A DNA stretch of 64,000 nt from Pedobacter sp. BAL39 (GCF_000170795.1 NZ_ABCM01000003.1:310001-374000); one strand, 5' to 3'; numbered from the stretch's first letter, positions 36,184 to 45,260 are shown. Numbers and translations are program-made. The notes: a model not told the origin generated them from the letters alone.

Positions 36184-37638
36184 ATGCGAAGCTTAATTAT
36201 ATTATTATTCTTTCTTATCCTGATGAGTTTTGAGGGGTATGCGTATCCTCAAAACCATAGTGATACGCTTAGCAATATATTAAGTGCCAAATTGGATAAA
36301 TTTAGCAAGCAAAAGCAACTAACTAACCTCGTTTATCGCCGTTTTCTATTTTCATCTGAGTACGACCAGACATTGAAGCAAATGGCTGACTCGGTAAAAA
36401 AATATAGGGTCTCTGGTGGTAAAGAACTGAGCTTACTTGCTGAGATATTTGTATTGAGGCGTACAAACAAATTGAAGGCAGCTGAGAAGGCGCTTTTGGA
36501 TGGTATAACAAATGCGCAGCGCCACGAAGAGCACTATCTCCTTTATCAGTTTTACATTAATTTGGCTTACGTTAAGACTGACCAGCATAATGCCTCTGCT
36601 GCTATATTTAATTATCGGCAGGCGAAGAGAATAGCTGAAGAATTATCTGACCTGGGACTGCTGTTGTCTGTTGACGTAGGAATTTCAGATATTTTTACGG
36701 CAATTGGACTTTACCAGCAAGCTTTAGTTTATCTAAATGACGCTCAGAAAAAGGTGGAGGATCAAAACCTTAGGCATTCATTGCGGACGTTGATTTACCT
36801 CAATAAGGCTGAAATATTTTTTAAGCTGGATAAACGTGATTCCCTGAATTACTATCGAAAGCTGATCGGTAAGTACGGCGCGGAAAGTCATGGCATTGTG
36901 AGAAATCGTAAAAGGCTTGACTATTATGCATTGATTTTGTCACATCATTATCAACAAGCCATCACCTTAATGCGTGATTTGTTAAATACAGGAAATCAAT
37001 ATTACAAGGATGTTGACCGTTGGAATCTCGCCAATAGTTTGTACGCTCTAAAAAATCTGGATAGTGCCGCCCTGGAGGCCCACCAGATACTTAATGATGA
37101 GACAAATGGGCCTACGCCACTTAGGTTAAATGCATATCAACTGATCGCCAGAATAGCGGAAGAAAAAAATGACCAGCTAACGTCTATACGTTATTTTAAA
37201 CTAGCTTTGGCGGAATCCGAAGCGTTCATGATTGAAATGAGAAGCGTCGATCAGCTCTCCACAGAACTTCGTCAAGATCGCTTATACGCCGCCTATAAGA
37301 TTACAAATCTTGCATATCATAGGGAGCGGATCATTTTATTTGCTTCAATAGGAGCAACAGTCCTGGTAATTTTGATTATTTATTCTTTCTATCGCAACAC
37401 CAAGCAAAAAAGTAAGTATCAGAGGTTGCTCCACGAGACGAGATCGAAAGAACTTGCATTTATCAACTCTCATCAAGTGAGAAAGCCACTCGCCAATATA
37501 TTGGGGATTTGCAGGCTGCTCATTGAGAATGAGAATAGTGTTGAAGAAAATACAATCTACTATGAACTTTTGGATCAACAGGTCAAAGAAATGGATCAGA
37601 AGCTGAGAGAAGTGGAAATGAAGCTTCGTGAATCGTGA
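36184..37638 (+). CDS. TPR signalling protein with a histidine-kinase dimerisation domain but no ATPase domain
   Basis: 484 residues: a signal sequence (to E-G-Y-A-Y-P-Q), periplasmic TPR-like helical repeats (about 60-345), one membrane helix (about 380-402), then a coiled segment and a HisKA-like helix pair with I-N-S-H-Q-V-R-K-P-L-A (His430) and N-I-L-G. The gene stops 54 residues after this His. The HATPase domain is absent and no continuation is seen downstream, where a convergent GH76 gene ends 39 bases away. It resembles Bacteroidota TPR hybrid sensors cut after the dimerisation helices. It could be phosphorylated by a partner kinase or be inactive. Confidence 0.8.
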   Translation: MRSLIILLFFLILMSFEGYAYPQNHSDTLSNILSAKLDKFSKQKQLTNLVYRRFLFSSEYDQTLKQMADSVKKYRVSGGKELSLLAEIFVLRRTNKLKAAEKALLDGITNAQRHEEHYLLYQFYINLAYVKTDQHNASAAIFNYRQAKRIAEELSDLGLLLSVDVGISDIFTAIGLYQQALVYLNDAQKKVEDQNLRHSLRTLIYLNKAEIFFKLDKRDSLNYYRKLIGKYGAESHGIVRNRKRLDYYALILSHHYQQAITLMRDLLNTGNQYYKDVDRWNLANSLYALKNLDSAALEAHQILNDETNGPTPLRLNAYQLIARIAEEKNDQLTSIRYFKLALAESEAFMIEMRSVDQLSTELRQDRLYAAYKITNLAYHRERIILFASIGATVLVILIIYSFYRNTKQKSKYQRLLHETRSKELAFINSHQVRKPLANILGICRLLIENENSVEENTIYYELLDQQVKEMDQKLREVEMKLRES

Positions 37639-37677
37639 ATACTTCAAGTGTAGATTTGAATAACGAGCACATCTTTT

Positions 37678-38907
37678 TTATCGGTAGTAGTAAATGCAAT
37701 TAACCATTGCGACGCCGCAGGTGGTTTCAAACGCATTGCGTCTAGTTTCCGGTGTGCGCGTTCCCCATATGTTCCACATGAGTCCCTGTGCATTCCTGAT
37801 GGACCATGCCTGGCTGGCATTTGCATCAAGCCATGCTCCATAGTTGCCTGATGTTCCTGTATTTTTCACGAACAGGCAGGCCCAGCGGGCAAAAATGCTT
37901 TTCATCCCCTGAGTATCAGGTATGCCGTTCTCATCTTTTAAAATTCCTCCGGGAGCATCGCACAAACTATTGCGGGCGTAATCCATTGCTTTCGTACCCA
38001 TCGACAGGTAATTCGCTGATGGGTAGTCGTTGCGCAGTAGATCACAGGCTCCTATAAAAGTGCCTTGTGTATACGAAAGTGCACCTTCAGTAATGGTTCC
38101 GGCTTTGTTAATGGCTCCCTTAACTTCGCCTGTGGAGGGCTCGTAAAGTTTGCTGACCATCCAGTCCATAACCTGTTTTGCCTTATTTTTGTAACTCACG
38201 TCGCCTGTGGCCTGGTATAACAGCATCGCACAAATCACTGCTGGGGCGTTTACACATGTGTTTTTGGTTTGATTATCAGTAGTCCACCAAAGTCCGCCAC
38301 CGAGGGACTGGGTATCCCATGCCCGGTTCCACATCATGTTGAAATTATTCTTTGCCATATCCAGCATTCCACCATCATTGGTGATTTTAAATGCCCTGAT
38401 GCACATCAAAGCGCCCCAGACAATGTCGTCGTTAAATTTATTGTTCGTCCACAGCAGCCCATAGCCGTCCCTAACGCCATTATACAAATAAGAGATTTTA
38501 TTCTTGAGGTCATCACTTGGATTGATATTATAGGCGTCGATGAGCATCTCGATGGCTTCTTGCTGTGTCCAGAAATCCATCCTTCCGGTATGGTTGTCGT
38601 CTTTCCAGTAATAGGCTTTGTAGGAGGGGCCGTAGGTTCCGTATTGGTTATAGAAATGGTTGTTGTAGACCTGCATGGCGACCAGCGCTTCGCTTTTAGT
38701 CGGTAAGACCGCAGCCGTTGCGACTGATAGGTTTGATCTGTTTAAGCCTGTTTTTACCGCTTCAGTTTCAGTCGGCATTTGATTTTTCTTGCAACCAGTT
38801 AAAGTGCCGATGCCCAGCATGGCAATTAAGAGCATTGATAAATGCTTGTAGCTGATCCTGCGACTAAACCTGGTCAATTTAGGATTGCTTTTGTTTTTCG
38901 GGTTCAT
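37678..38907 (-). CDS. GH76 family lipoprotein (alpha-1,6-mannanase-like)
   Basis: 409 residues. Long N-terminal signal with lipobox T-L-T-G-C (Cys39). The (alpha/alpha)6 barrel carries the GH76 signature N-D-D-I-V-W (Asp160-Asp161, nucleophile and acid/base), plus F-W-T-Q-Q-E-A-I-E, W-W-T-T-D and Y-T-Q-G-T-F. GH76 enzymes cut alpha-1,6-mannan of yeast walls or bacterial mannans. It is not beside a SusC/SusD pair, so it acts alone on the cell surface. AT-rich DNA upstream (38940-39060) holds the promoter region. Confidence 0.88.
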   Translation of the reverse strand: MNPKNKSNPKLTRFSRRISYKHLSMLLIAMLGIGTLTGCKKNQMPTETEAVKTGLNRSNLSVATAAVLPTKSEALVAMQVYNNHFYNQYGTYGPSYKAYYWKDDNHTGRMDFWTQQEAIEMLIDAYNINPSDDLKNKISYLYNGVRDGYGLLWTNNKFNDDIVWGALMCIRAFKITNDGGMLDMAKNNFNMMWNRAWDTQSLGGGLWWTTDNQTKNTCVNAPAVICAMLLYQATGDVSYKNKAKQVMDWMVSKLYEPSTGEVKGAINKAGTITEGALSYTQGTFIGACDLLRNDYPSANYLSMGTKAMDYARNSLCDAPGGILKDENGIPDTQGMKSIFARWACLFVKNTGTSGNYGAWLDANASQAWSIRNAQGLMWNIWGTRTPETRRNAFETTCGVAMVNCIYYYR

Positions 38908-39094
38908 AATAGGAATGATTAGTGATTTATATTTGGTGATGTGCTCGTTCGTATATCTTGGCTATATTTTTTAATAATAAATATATCATATAATGATTTA
39001 TTAAGTTAAAAAATATATTTATTAATCTTTGGAATTAATTTGAGTGGGATGTCAACCTAAGGGTAAATGAAGATGGAGAATTGATCCTTACCGT

Positions 39095-39844
39095 CTAAAA
39101 GCTGACCGTCATCCCATCTTTTGCTACTGGAATATCCACACGATCAAGGTTGGCGAGCATTTCTTCAGACAGGTGCGTGAGTAGGATTTTGTTGAAGTTC
39201 AATTGCGAAATTTTGGATACCAGATCAAGATAATTCATGTGAGTAGGCGTGCTGGTGTTATAAAAGTTGCATTCACAAATGAACAGGTCCGCACCATCAC
39301 TCAACGGAATAAGGTTATCAGTCCAGCTGGTATCTCCGGAATAACTCAGTACCTGATGGCCAATTGTGATGCGTAAGCCATGGGAAAGTGCGGCCTTGGA
39401 ATGTACCACCGGATATGCCTGCACCTGGATGCCGTCCAGCTGCAGGATTTCATAAGACTTGTATTCAATGTACTCGACTGGCAATTGCTCCGTTTTGTCC
39501 GATCCTGGATAGAGCAGCTGCAGTAGCGCCTTGATCCTGGCTTTACCAGTATTAGGTGTGATGATCTTCAGTTTCCGCTGGCGTTTCCTGACTGCAGCAT
39601 CCATCAACAAGAAGGGGATTCCTGCGTAATGGTCTCCATGAAGGTGACTGATCAAAATGATGTCAATCTGATCCGGATCTATTTGAAGACGTCTCAGCCC
39701 ATGCAGGGTAGTGGCACCACAATCTATCAGGATGTTGGTTTCTCCAGACCTAAGGTGAAAACAGGTATGAAAATTTCCGCCGCTGGCGAATGCATCGCCG
39801 CAACCGATGATCTGCAATGCGTTATTGGTCGATTCTGAAAACAT
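39095..39844 (-). CDS. MBL-fold metallo-hydrolase (RNase Z-like)
   Basis: 249 residues from the ATG at 39844; the longer frame reaches into the neighbouring gene remnant. The metal motif S-H-L-H-G-D-H (His67, His69, Asp71, His72) is intact, with further ligands in V-V-H-S-K-A-A and C-E-C-N-F-Y and the final L-L-T-H-L-S-E. The layout follows the RNase Z/phosphodiesterase branch rather than beta-lactamases. The exact substrate cannot be given; tRNA processing is normally served by a longer RNase Z. Confidence 0.85.
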   Translation of the reverse strand: MFSESTNNALQIIGCGDAFASGGNFHTCFHLRSGETNILIDCGATTLHGLRRLQIDPDQIDIILISHLHGDHYAGIPFLLMDAAVRKRQRKLKIITPNTGKARIKALLQLLYPGSDKTEQLPVEYIEYKSYEILQLDGIQVQAYPVVHSKAALSHGLRITIGHQVLSYSGDTSWTDNLIPLSDGADLFICECNFYNTSTPTHMNYLDLVSKISQLNFNKILLTHLSEEMLANLDRVDIPVAKDGMTVSF

Positions 39845-39888
39845 ACCTTTCAAACAATCCCATCTGCCAAATGGTTTACCTGCAGGAA

Positions 39889-40032
39889 AATGATTGGTTG
39901 GTAATGCGGATGAAACCATTGGCACATCAGTCAGAGGGCGGACTAGTGGAGAATTCCGGACATTATATTCTTGAGGATCAGTCCGCTGCTCTGGTTGAAA
40001 AGATCATCGAATTTGATAAAGACCTGCGTTAA
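39889..40032 (+). pseudogene. C-terminal remnant of an alpha/beta hydrolase
   Basis: A plus-strand frame ends W-L-V-M-R-M-K-P-L-A-H-Q-S-E-G-G-L-V-E (shown in part), then N-S-G-H-Y-I-L-E-D-Q and A-L-V-E-K-I-I-E-F. The G-H-Y-I-x-E-x-Q block is the catalytic-His region at the end of epoxide-hydrolase-like proteins. The remaining 200 or more residues are absent; upstream DNA is the MBL gene on the other strand. A remnant, not an expressed protein. Confidence 0.55.
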
Positions 40033-40045
40033 GTTGCTATCTTTG
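40012..40045 (+). promoter_or_regulatory. Promoter of the GAF gene (TTTG / TATCTTTG)
   Basis: TTTG at 40012-40015 and TATCTTTG at 40038-40045, 22 bases apart, match the -33 and -7 elements of Bacteroidota promoters. The ATG at 40068 follows 22 bases later, after a GGGGG run. The -33 element lies inside the hydrolase remnant. Confidence 0.55.
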
Positions 40046-40067
40046 CCACCGTTAAATAAGTAGGGGG

Positions 40068-40814
40068 ATGATGATTGTCGAGAATGAAAATGAACGGTTA
40101 GCTGCAGTTGATCAATATCAGCTGATGGGAACAGCTGCTGAGCGGGATTTTGATGAGATAACGGCTTTGGCCGCTCAGATCTGCGGGATGCCAATTGCGC
40201 TGGTCACTTTGTTGGGTAAAGAAAAACAGTGGTTTAAATCCCATCATGGGACGGCGCTGCAGGAAACAGACAGAGATATTGCTTTTTGCAACCATGCAAT
40301 TCAGGACCAAAATGGGATCATGGTGGTGACTGATGCCAGGCAAGACGAAAGGTTCCGGAATAACCCATTGGTGACTGGTGATCACAAAATCGTTTTTTAT
40401 GCAGGCGTTCCTTTGGTTAATCCTGAGGGCTATGCGCTCGGTACCCTTTGTGTCCTTGGTCATGGGCAGTGTGAGTTAAACAGCAGTCAGATCATTGCCT
40501 TGCGTACCTTAGGAAGGCAAGCGCTGATGTTAATGGAGATGCGTTTGAAAACACGTTTGCTGGAGCAGCAGAATTTAGAACTGGCACGAACCAATGCCGC
40601 TTTACAGGAGTTTGCAAAGCGTGCGGTACACGACCTTAAAAATCCCCTGACCAGTATTATCCTCAATTCGCAAGCCTTGACTTACAGGTTGAGAGATAAG
40701 GTGGAAGAACGGACATTGCGTCTTGCGGAAATGAATGTGAGCTCTGGCAAAGAACTCGCTGCGATGATCAATCAGCTGTTAGAGGAAGCTTTGACTGCTA
40801 ATCACCATAGCTAA
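40068..40814 (+). CDS. GAF-domain protein with a kinase dimerisation domain but no ATPase domain
   Basis: 248 residues. A GAF domain (about 25-160; I-A-L-V-T-L-L-G-K-E-K-Q-W-F-K-S, F-C-N-H-A-I, F-Y-A-G-V-P-L, G-T-L-C-V-L) is followed by a coiled linker and a HisKA-like segment with A-V-H-D-L-K-N-P-L-T-S-I (His188). The protein ends about 60 residues later, with no HATPase domain. It is soluble. Together with the TPR protein at 36184 it is the second such half-kinase within 4 kb. It may be a phosphorelay acceptor or a dimerisation partner for full kinases. Confidence 0.83.
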   Translation: MMIVENENERLAAVDQYQLMGTAAERDFDEITALAAQICGMPIALVTLLGKEKQWFKSHHGTALQETDRDIAFCNHAIQDQNGIMVVTDARQDERFRNNPLVTGDHKIVFYAGVPLVNPEGYALGTLCVLGHGQCELNSSQIIALRTLGRQALMLMEMRLKTRLLEQQNLELARTNAALQEFAKRAVHDLKNPLTSIILNSQALTYRLRDKVEERTLRLAEMNVSSGKELAAMINQLLEEALTANHHS

Positions 40815-40925
40815 GTCAATTCCAGGATTGGTTGAGCTGTTGCAGATTTCCGGGTCGTGAGGAATGGCTTCGCATAGAATTGGCATAGTAATGGTAGAAT
40901 TAAAAAGTTATGTCAGGTATACAAA

Positions 40926-41417
40926 ATGCGAAATAAAATCTTACTCATCTGCCTATTTCTTTATCTGTGGCCAGTTTTTAAAAACGAAGCCAATGCACAA
41001 CGAACTTCTAAGGTTTCAAGTAGCACTAAAACTGTAAAACATCGGACCATAAGTAGTGGAGTCGATTATTTAAAAAAGCTTAAGGAAAAGTCGTTTGTCG
41101 TTAGCTGTGGTGGTGGGTGTGCAATGACCTACACGGCTACGAAAATAGAGAAATATGGTCCTTATTTTAAAGTACGGTTCAACGTTGAGATGTACATTGA
41201 CCAGGTTTCGTCCGATACCTACGACGAAGACTATTCATTTTTTTATACCAAATCTGATAAGGTCGATAAAATTCTGGATGAGCAGAATAAAAATGTTTTA
41301 GGCCAGCTCCCCATCAGTGCCGAGAAATCGTTTGTCAAATTTGGCGACAATCTGATTAAGAATTCAGGAGGGGCATCTGGGAATATAAATCCTATAGGAC
41401 AGCGTACATCAAGTTAA
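40926..41417 (+). CDS. Secreted protein, unknown
   Basis: 163 residues: signal peptide cleaved near A-N-A-Q, a Ser/Thr-rich linker, then a domain with S-C-G-G-G-C-A-M-T-Y, whose Cys pair could form a disulfide, and a hydrophilic C terminus. I do not recognise the family. It lies 10 bases from the convergent membrane gene at 41428. Confidence 0.55.
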   Translation: MRNKILLICLFLYLWPVFKNEANAQRTSKVSSSTKTVKHRTISSGVDYLKKLKEKSFVVSCGGGCAMTYTATKIEKYGPYFKVRFNVEMYIDQVSSDTYDEDYSFFYTKSDKVDKILDEQNKNVLGQLPISAEKSFVKFGDNLIKNSGGASGNINPIGQRTSS

Positions 41418-41427
41418 GCGATAGATT

Positions 41428-41853
41428 TCAACGTTTGTCTGGGACTTTATATGTGCTATAAAAAACTAGAAACACGATAAAACTACCTGTGATCATCCAG
41501 GGATAGGCATGGAATACGGTTGCCACAATTTCATCTTTAGTGCTGTATGAGCTCCAGGACGATACCCTGTCTTGAAATAGACTGACATTATTCATAAGTA
41601 CAATAAATATGAAGACTACAGTGATGACCACTGCAAATCGGGTTTTATTGATGATCACTCTGTTCATTAGTAACAAGACGAAGGGAATCGTCATTAGTGA
41701 AAATACGGAGTAGAAAAATGTGTCTTTCAAATAGGAACACCCCATACAGGATGCGGATGGCTGGTCTGCAAAAATCTGCATGGACAGGTAAGTTGTTACA
41801 AAAGTCAGTATGAAAAGTATGATGCTGAATGTCATGATCTTGATGAAATGCAT
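41428..41853 (-). CDS. Four-helix membrane protein, unknown
   Basis: 141 residues with four hydrophobic segments (about 6-26, 47-65, 72-90 and 113-133). One loop carries C-M-G-C, a possible thiol pair on the outer side between helices 1 and 2. There is no family signature I can name. It stands alone between convergent and divergent neighbours. Confidence 0.6.
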   Translation of the reverse strand: MHFIKIMTFSIILFILTFVTTYLSMQIFADQPSASCMGCSYLKDTFFYSVFSLMTIPFVLLLMNRVIINKTRFAVVITVVFIFIVLMNNVSLFQDRVSSWSSYSTKDEIVATVFHAYPWMITGSFIVFLVFYSTYKVPDKR

Positions 41854-41887
41854 GCTAATATTTAAAGGTTAACGGAACTCGTCCAAT

Positions 41888-43369
41888 TTACAATTTCAGG
41901 CTTTTGAGTTCTTTGATAAAGGTTTTCATTTCTTTCTCATTCATCGAAGCAAATCCTATCCTCAATGAATTTGGAGCAATCCCGGTTGTATCATATCTGC
42001 TCCCGTCATTCATGTAGATGCCTTGGATGCCAAGTTTTCGGGATAATTCCCTTAGTTGATACCGATCATTGAAACTGGTCCAGATGGCCATGCCACCAAT
42101 GGGTTTGATGAACTTTACCATGTCCCCAAGTTCGGTATCCATTAAATTGCAGAAGAGGTCTCGCCTGGATTTATACAGTTTAACGGATCTGGTGATGTGT
42201 CTTTGCATTTCTCCGGAACTATATAAGCTTGCGACTGCTTCTTCCATCAAGATATCCCCTCGTATTTCCATCATTTTCTTGAACTGCACCAGTTGCCAGA
42301 TGAACTCCTTATCGGCTACGATATATCCCATTTTTATGGATGGTGCAAGTGTCTTGGTGATAGAACCGATATAGACCACGTATCCTTTATGATCAGCACT
42401 GGCAAGTGGCAGGATCGGGCAATTGTCGTAATGAAAATCATAGTCGTAGTCATCCTCAATCACAGGGAACTGGTAGATCTGGATGAGGTGTAACAACTTC
42501 ATACGCCTTTCGGCACTCAGTGTCACGGTTGTAGGGTGATGGTGATGCGGGATGATGTATAACAGATCAGGTTTCTTTGTTTTGCAGATGCGCTCCACCT
42601 CATCTATATCCATCCCATTTTCATCAACTTTTACTTTGATGAGGGTAGCACCGGCTTGTGTAAATACTTCGTTGGCAAGATTGTAATTGAGGTCCCCGAC
42701 AATTACGGTGCTGCCAGGCTTGATCATCATCCTTGCTGCCATAAAGATCGCGACTTGTGCTCCCCTGGTGACCATAACTTGTTCGCTATCGGCATTGATC
42801 CCTCTCGTTTTAGATAGAAAAACCGCCAACTCGGTTCGCAAATTTGCTGATCCTGCTACTGAACCTTCTAATAAAATCCTGTCCATGTAACTCTTTGAGG
42901 ATAGTGACTTGTATTTGCTTAACAGGGCTGTTAATGGTGCAACCCTTGAATCAGGATAGCCATCGTTAATCACGATGTCATACGACCGTTGATCTGCCTC
43001 CTGGGGACGCGCATTGGTTAATTTGAGATAAAAATCTGGAATCGGAGTCTTTGCTTGCGGTACCTGTAGTTCATTTCTGAATGTACGGGGTTTAATCACC
43101 GGCAACTGACCTGAGACGAAAATGCCCTTACGTGGTATAACTTGTATCCAATCCTGAATCCTTAGCTCTTCATATGCAGCAACTACAGTTGTCCGGTTTA
43201 GATTCATCAGCTCTGCAAGTGTTCTGCTCGGTGGTAGTCCGTAACCCGGTCTGATCTTGCCCTCGATAATCAATTTGATGAGGCCATTTGCCACCTGCTG
43301 GTAAATAGGTGTGGTGGATGTCTTGTCAGTGATGATCAGCGATTGAAATGGGAGAGTCTGGACTGGCAT
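41888..43369 (-). CDS. MocR/PdxR-type regulator (GntR fused to aminotransferase fold)
   Basis: 493 residues from the ATG at 43369; the frame upstream adds 40 unlikely residues. An N-terminal GntR winged helix (about 15-85: P-I-Y-Q-Q-V, L-P-P-S-R-T-L-A, N-R-T-T-V-V-A-A-Y) is followed by a class I aminotransferase-like domain with the PLP site Lys339 (G-S-I-T-K-T-L) and E-D-D-Y-D-Y-D. MocR proteins use PLP as a sensor and control vitamin B6, taurine or similar genes. It is divergent from an azoreductase remnant and an SDR gene. TTGGAT/ATCCAA arms at 43381-43402 could be its binding site. Confidence 0.9.
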   Translation of the reverse strand: MPVQTLPFQSLIITDKTSTTPIYQQVANGLIKLIIEGKIRPGYGLPPSRTLAELMNLNRTTVVAAYEELRIQDWIQVIPRKGIFVSGQLPVIKPRTFRNELQVPQAKTPIPDFYLKLTNARPQEADQRSYDIVINDGYPDSRVAPLTALLSKYKSLSSKSYMDRILLEGSVAGSANLRTELAVFLSKTRGINADSEQVMVTRGAQVAIFMAARMMIKPGSTVIVGDLNYNLANEVFTQAGATLIKVKVDENGMDIDEVERICKTKKPDLLYIIPHHHHPTTVTLSAERRMKLLHLIQIYQFPVIEDDYDYDFHYDNCPILPLASADHKGYVVYIGSITKTLAPSIKMGYIVADKEFIWQLVQFKKMMEIRGDILMEEAVASLYSSGEMQRHITRSVKLYKSRRDLFCNLMDTELGDMVKFIKPIGGMAIWTSFNDRYQLRELSRKLGIQGIYMNDGSRYDTTGIAPNSLRIGFASMNEKEMKTFIKELKSLKL

Positions 43370-43433
43370 GATTCGAAAAGTTGGATGGTTAAGGCAATCC
43401 AAACATAGCGTAATTTTATAAAAAAAATAGCAC

Positions 43434-43568
43434 ATGAAAGTATTACATATTGATAGCAGTGTCCGCGGTGAATGGTCTGTTTTCAACAATGATTATATGG
43501 AGCCGATGGATTGCTGCGAAGGAGGGTATGTGCTTCCATGTCATCACTTCACTAAAGCGATCAATTAA
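43434..43568 (+). pseudogene. N-terminal remnant of an FMN-dependent azoreductase
   Basis: 45 codons: M-K-V-L-H-I-D-S-S-V-R-G-E is the start of AzoR-like NADH:quinone oxidoreductases (first strand and FMN phosphate loop), followed by unrelated sequence and a TAA. Intact proteins have about 200 residues. It lies directly after the start region of the MocR regulator, where a regulated target gene would be. Confidence 0.6.
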
Positions 43569-43591
43569 ATAAATATTTAAAAATCAAACAT

Positions 43592-44338
43592 ATGAAAATT
43601 GTAATTATAGGCGGTACCGGCCTTATCGGTACTAAAGTAGCAAGTCATTTAAGTCAGCTAAGACACACTGTTATCACGGGCTCACCATCTACTGGAATCA
43701 ATTCGATCACAGGTGAGGGCATCAGCGAGGCAATGCAGGGAACGGACATTGTGATAGACTTATCCAATTCACCATCGTTTGAAACTGAGCAGGTATTGGA
43801 ATTCTTTGAGACCTCCGGCCGTAATCTGATGGCAGCAGAGGTGGAGGCCGGTGTGAAACATCACCTGGCGCTGTCTATAGTTGGTGTCGATCGCATGCTT
43901 GATTTGGGGTATATGCGCGCTAAAAAGGTGCAGGAAGATCTGATCAGGAATTCCGGTATTCCTTTTACGATCATACGCAGTACACAGTTCCTGGAATTCA
44001 TTCCTGCACTCGCAGCTGCTGCTACACAGGGTGATGAAGTGCATGTTTCGGATGTTGATTTTCAGCCTATTGCTGCTGAGGATGTCGCTAAGTTAGTTGC
44101 GGATTTTGCGCTTGCTGATGCTGAAAACCTGACACCTGAAATTGCAGGACCTGAGCGTCGCGCGCAGAGTGACTTTATTGCAGCATATATTCAGGAAAAA
44201 GGCAATCACCAAAAGGTTATTCCAAACCAAAAAAATGAGTACTTTGGCGGTCTGGTACCTCAGGATGGATTGGTTCCGCAAGGTCAGGCAACGTTAGGAG
44301 AAATTGATTTTGCAACATGGGTTTCTGATAACCTATAA
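43592..44338 (+). CDS. NAD(P)H-binding SDR/NmrA-like oxidoreductase
   Basis: 248 residues. The Rossmann start I-V-I-I-G-G-T-G-L-I-G-T-K binds NAD(P); further marks are D-I-V-I-D-L-S-N-S and L-A-L-S-I-V-G-V-D-R-M, with Y-M-R-A-K-K as a weak Tyr-Lys pair. The layout is that of atypical SDRs (NmrA/QOR2-like), which sense redox state or reduce quinones. It follows the azoreductase remnant, so the pair may once have been a quinone/azo-compound defence unit under MocR control. Confidence 0.85.
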   Translation: MKIVIIGGTGLIGTKVASHLSQLRHTVITGSPSTGINSITGEGISEAMQGTDIVIDLSNSPSFETEQVLEFFETSGRNLMAAEVEAGVKHHLALSIVGVDRMLDLGYMRAKKVQEDLIRNSGIPFTIIRSTQFLEFIPALAAAATQGDEVHVSDVDFQPIAAEDVAKLVADFALADAENLTPEIAGPERRAQSDFIAAYIQEKGNHQKVIPNQKNEYFGGLVPQDGLVPQGQATLGEIDFATWVSDNL

Positions 44339-44371
44339 AGTAAAGTTCTTCTCGATTTAGATTGCTATTGA

Positions 44372-44406
44372 GGGGGCAATCGAACCTGTAATAAATTGCT
44401 CCCTTT
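44372..44406 (-). terminator. Possible terminator between SDR and AraC genes
   Basis: GGGGGCAAT (44372-44380) can pair with ATTGCTCCC (44395-44403) as a 9-bp stem with one G-U pair. It lies between the convergent SDR and AraC genes. On the plus strand TTT follows; the T-run is short, so support is modest. Confidence 0.35.
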
Positions 44407-44408
44407 AT

Positions 44409-45260
44409 TCAATGACGCTGGGATAGGCGGAATTCAGAAACATTTGCGCCAGAATACATTTTGAAGAAACGGCTAAAATGTGCAGGGCTTTCGAAGCCCA
44501 GTTCAAAGGCAATTTCTTTTGATGATCTATCTGTATAATGCAGGTAGCGTTTGGCCTCCAATACAATCCGGTTCTGTATCAGCTTTGAGGGGGCCGGTTG
44601 CTTTAATAATGCAAAAATATTACTGAGTGTTTTGGGCGATTTGTGTAGTGCATCGGCATAAAAACTGACACCATGTTGTTTTCTAAAAGAACTTTCCAAC
44701 AGTAATGAGAATTTCCGGACAATGTCCATTTTCTCATCTGGAAATTGCTGGTAGCTCTCGCTTTGTTGTTTGGCAATACGGGTAGTCTTTATGATGAGGT
44801 GCTTCAATAAGGTCCGTAGCATCTCTCCCTGAAAGTTATCCCGTGACAGCCATTCATCAGAGAACACTTTTTCCAACTGAAGCATGGCTTCCTTTTCAGA
44901 TTCACCTAGTGCAATAAACATCGGATGCTGCAAGCCGTAGAATAAGAAACCTACACATCCCACTTCAGTATCGTGGTCAACAATACAGTAAAACTCCCTG
45001 TTGAATTGCCATGCGATGAGACGCTCCGGGTATTCAAAAGAGAAATGCTGGTTAGAAACAAGGGGTAGGATAGACCCGGAAGGCATTGTATAGGAGATCT
45101 CATCTATCACCACCTTTTGTGCTTCAGCCTTGTTATATACAAAGGTATTGATGGGCACTGGTGAATCGGTATCCCTCAAACCAGTACCCTTCAATTGCTC
45201 ATTGTTGATGTGCATGAGAAAACGGCCCAGCGTTATTTTATCTTCGTATTCTTTAACCAT
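44409..45260 (-). CDS. AraC-family transcriptional regulator
   Basis: 283 residues from the ATG at 45260 (the longer frame adds a basic leader unlike the family). The N-terminal cupin sensor (I-L-P-L-V-S-N-Q-H-F-S-F-E-Y-P) is followed by a helical linker and the paired HTH: Y-A-D-A-L-H-K-S-P-K-T-L-S-N and S-S-K-E-I-A-F-E-L-G-F-E-S-P-A-H-F. It is 153 bases from the peroxiredoxin gene on the same strand and could regulate it or the SDR gene. Confidence 0.9.
   Translation of the reverse strand: MVKEYEDKITLGRFLMHINNEQLKGTGLRDTDSPVPINTFVYNKAEAQKVVIDEISYTMPSGSILPLVSNQHFSFEYPERLIAWQFNREFYCIVDHDTEVGCVGFLFYGLQHPMFIALGESEKEAMLQLEKVFSDEWLSRDNFQGEMLRTLLKHLIIKTTRIAKQQSESYQQFPDEKMDIVRKFSLLLESSFRKQHGVSFYADALHKSPKTLSNIFALLKQPAPSKLIQNRIVLEAKRYLHYTDRSSKEIAFELGFESPAHFSRFFKMYSGANVSEFRLSQRH

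Noticed and set aside
43381..43402. TTGGAT-N10-ATCCAA arms as a MocR operator
   Set aside because: Six-base arms are too short to claim alone; mentioned only in the regulator entry.
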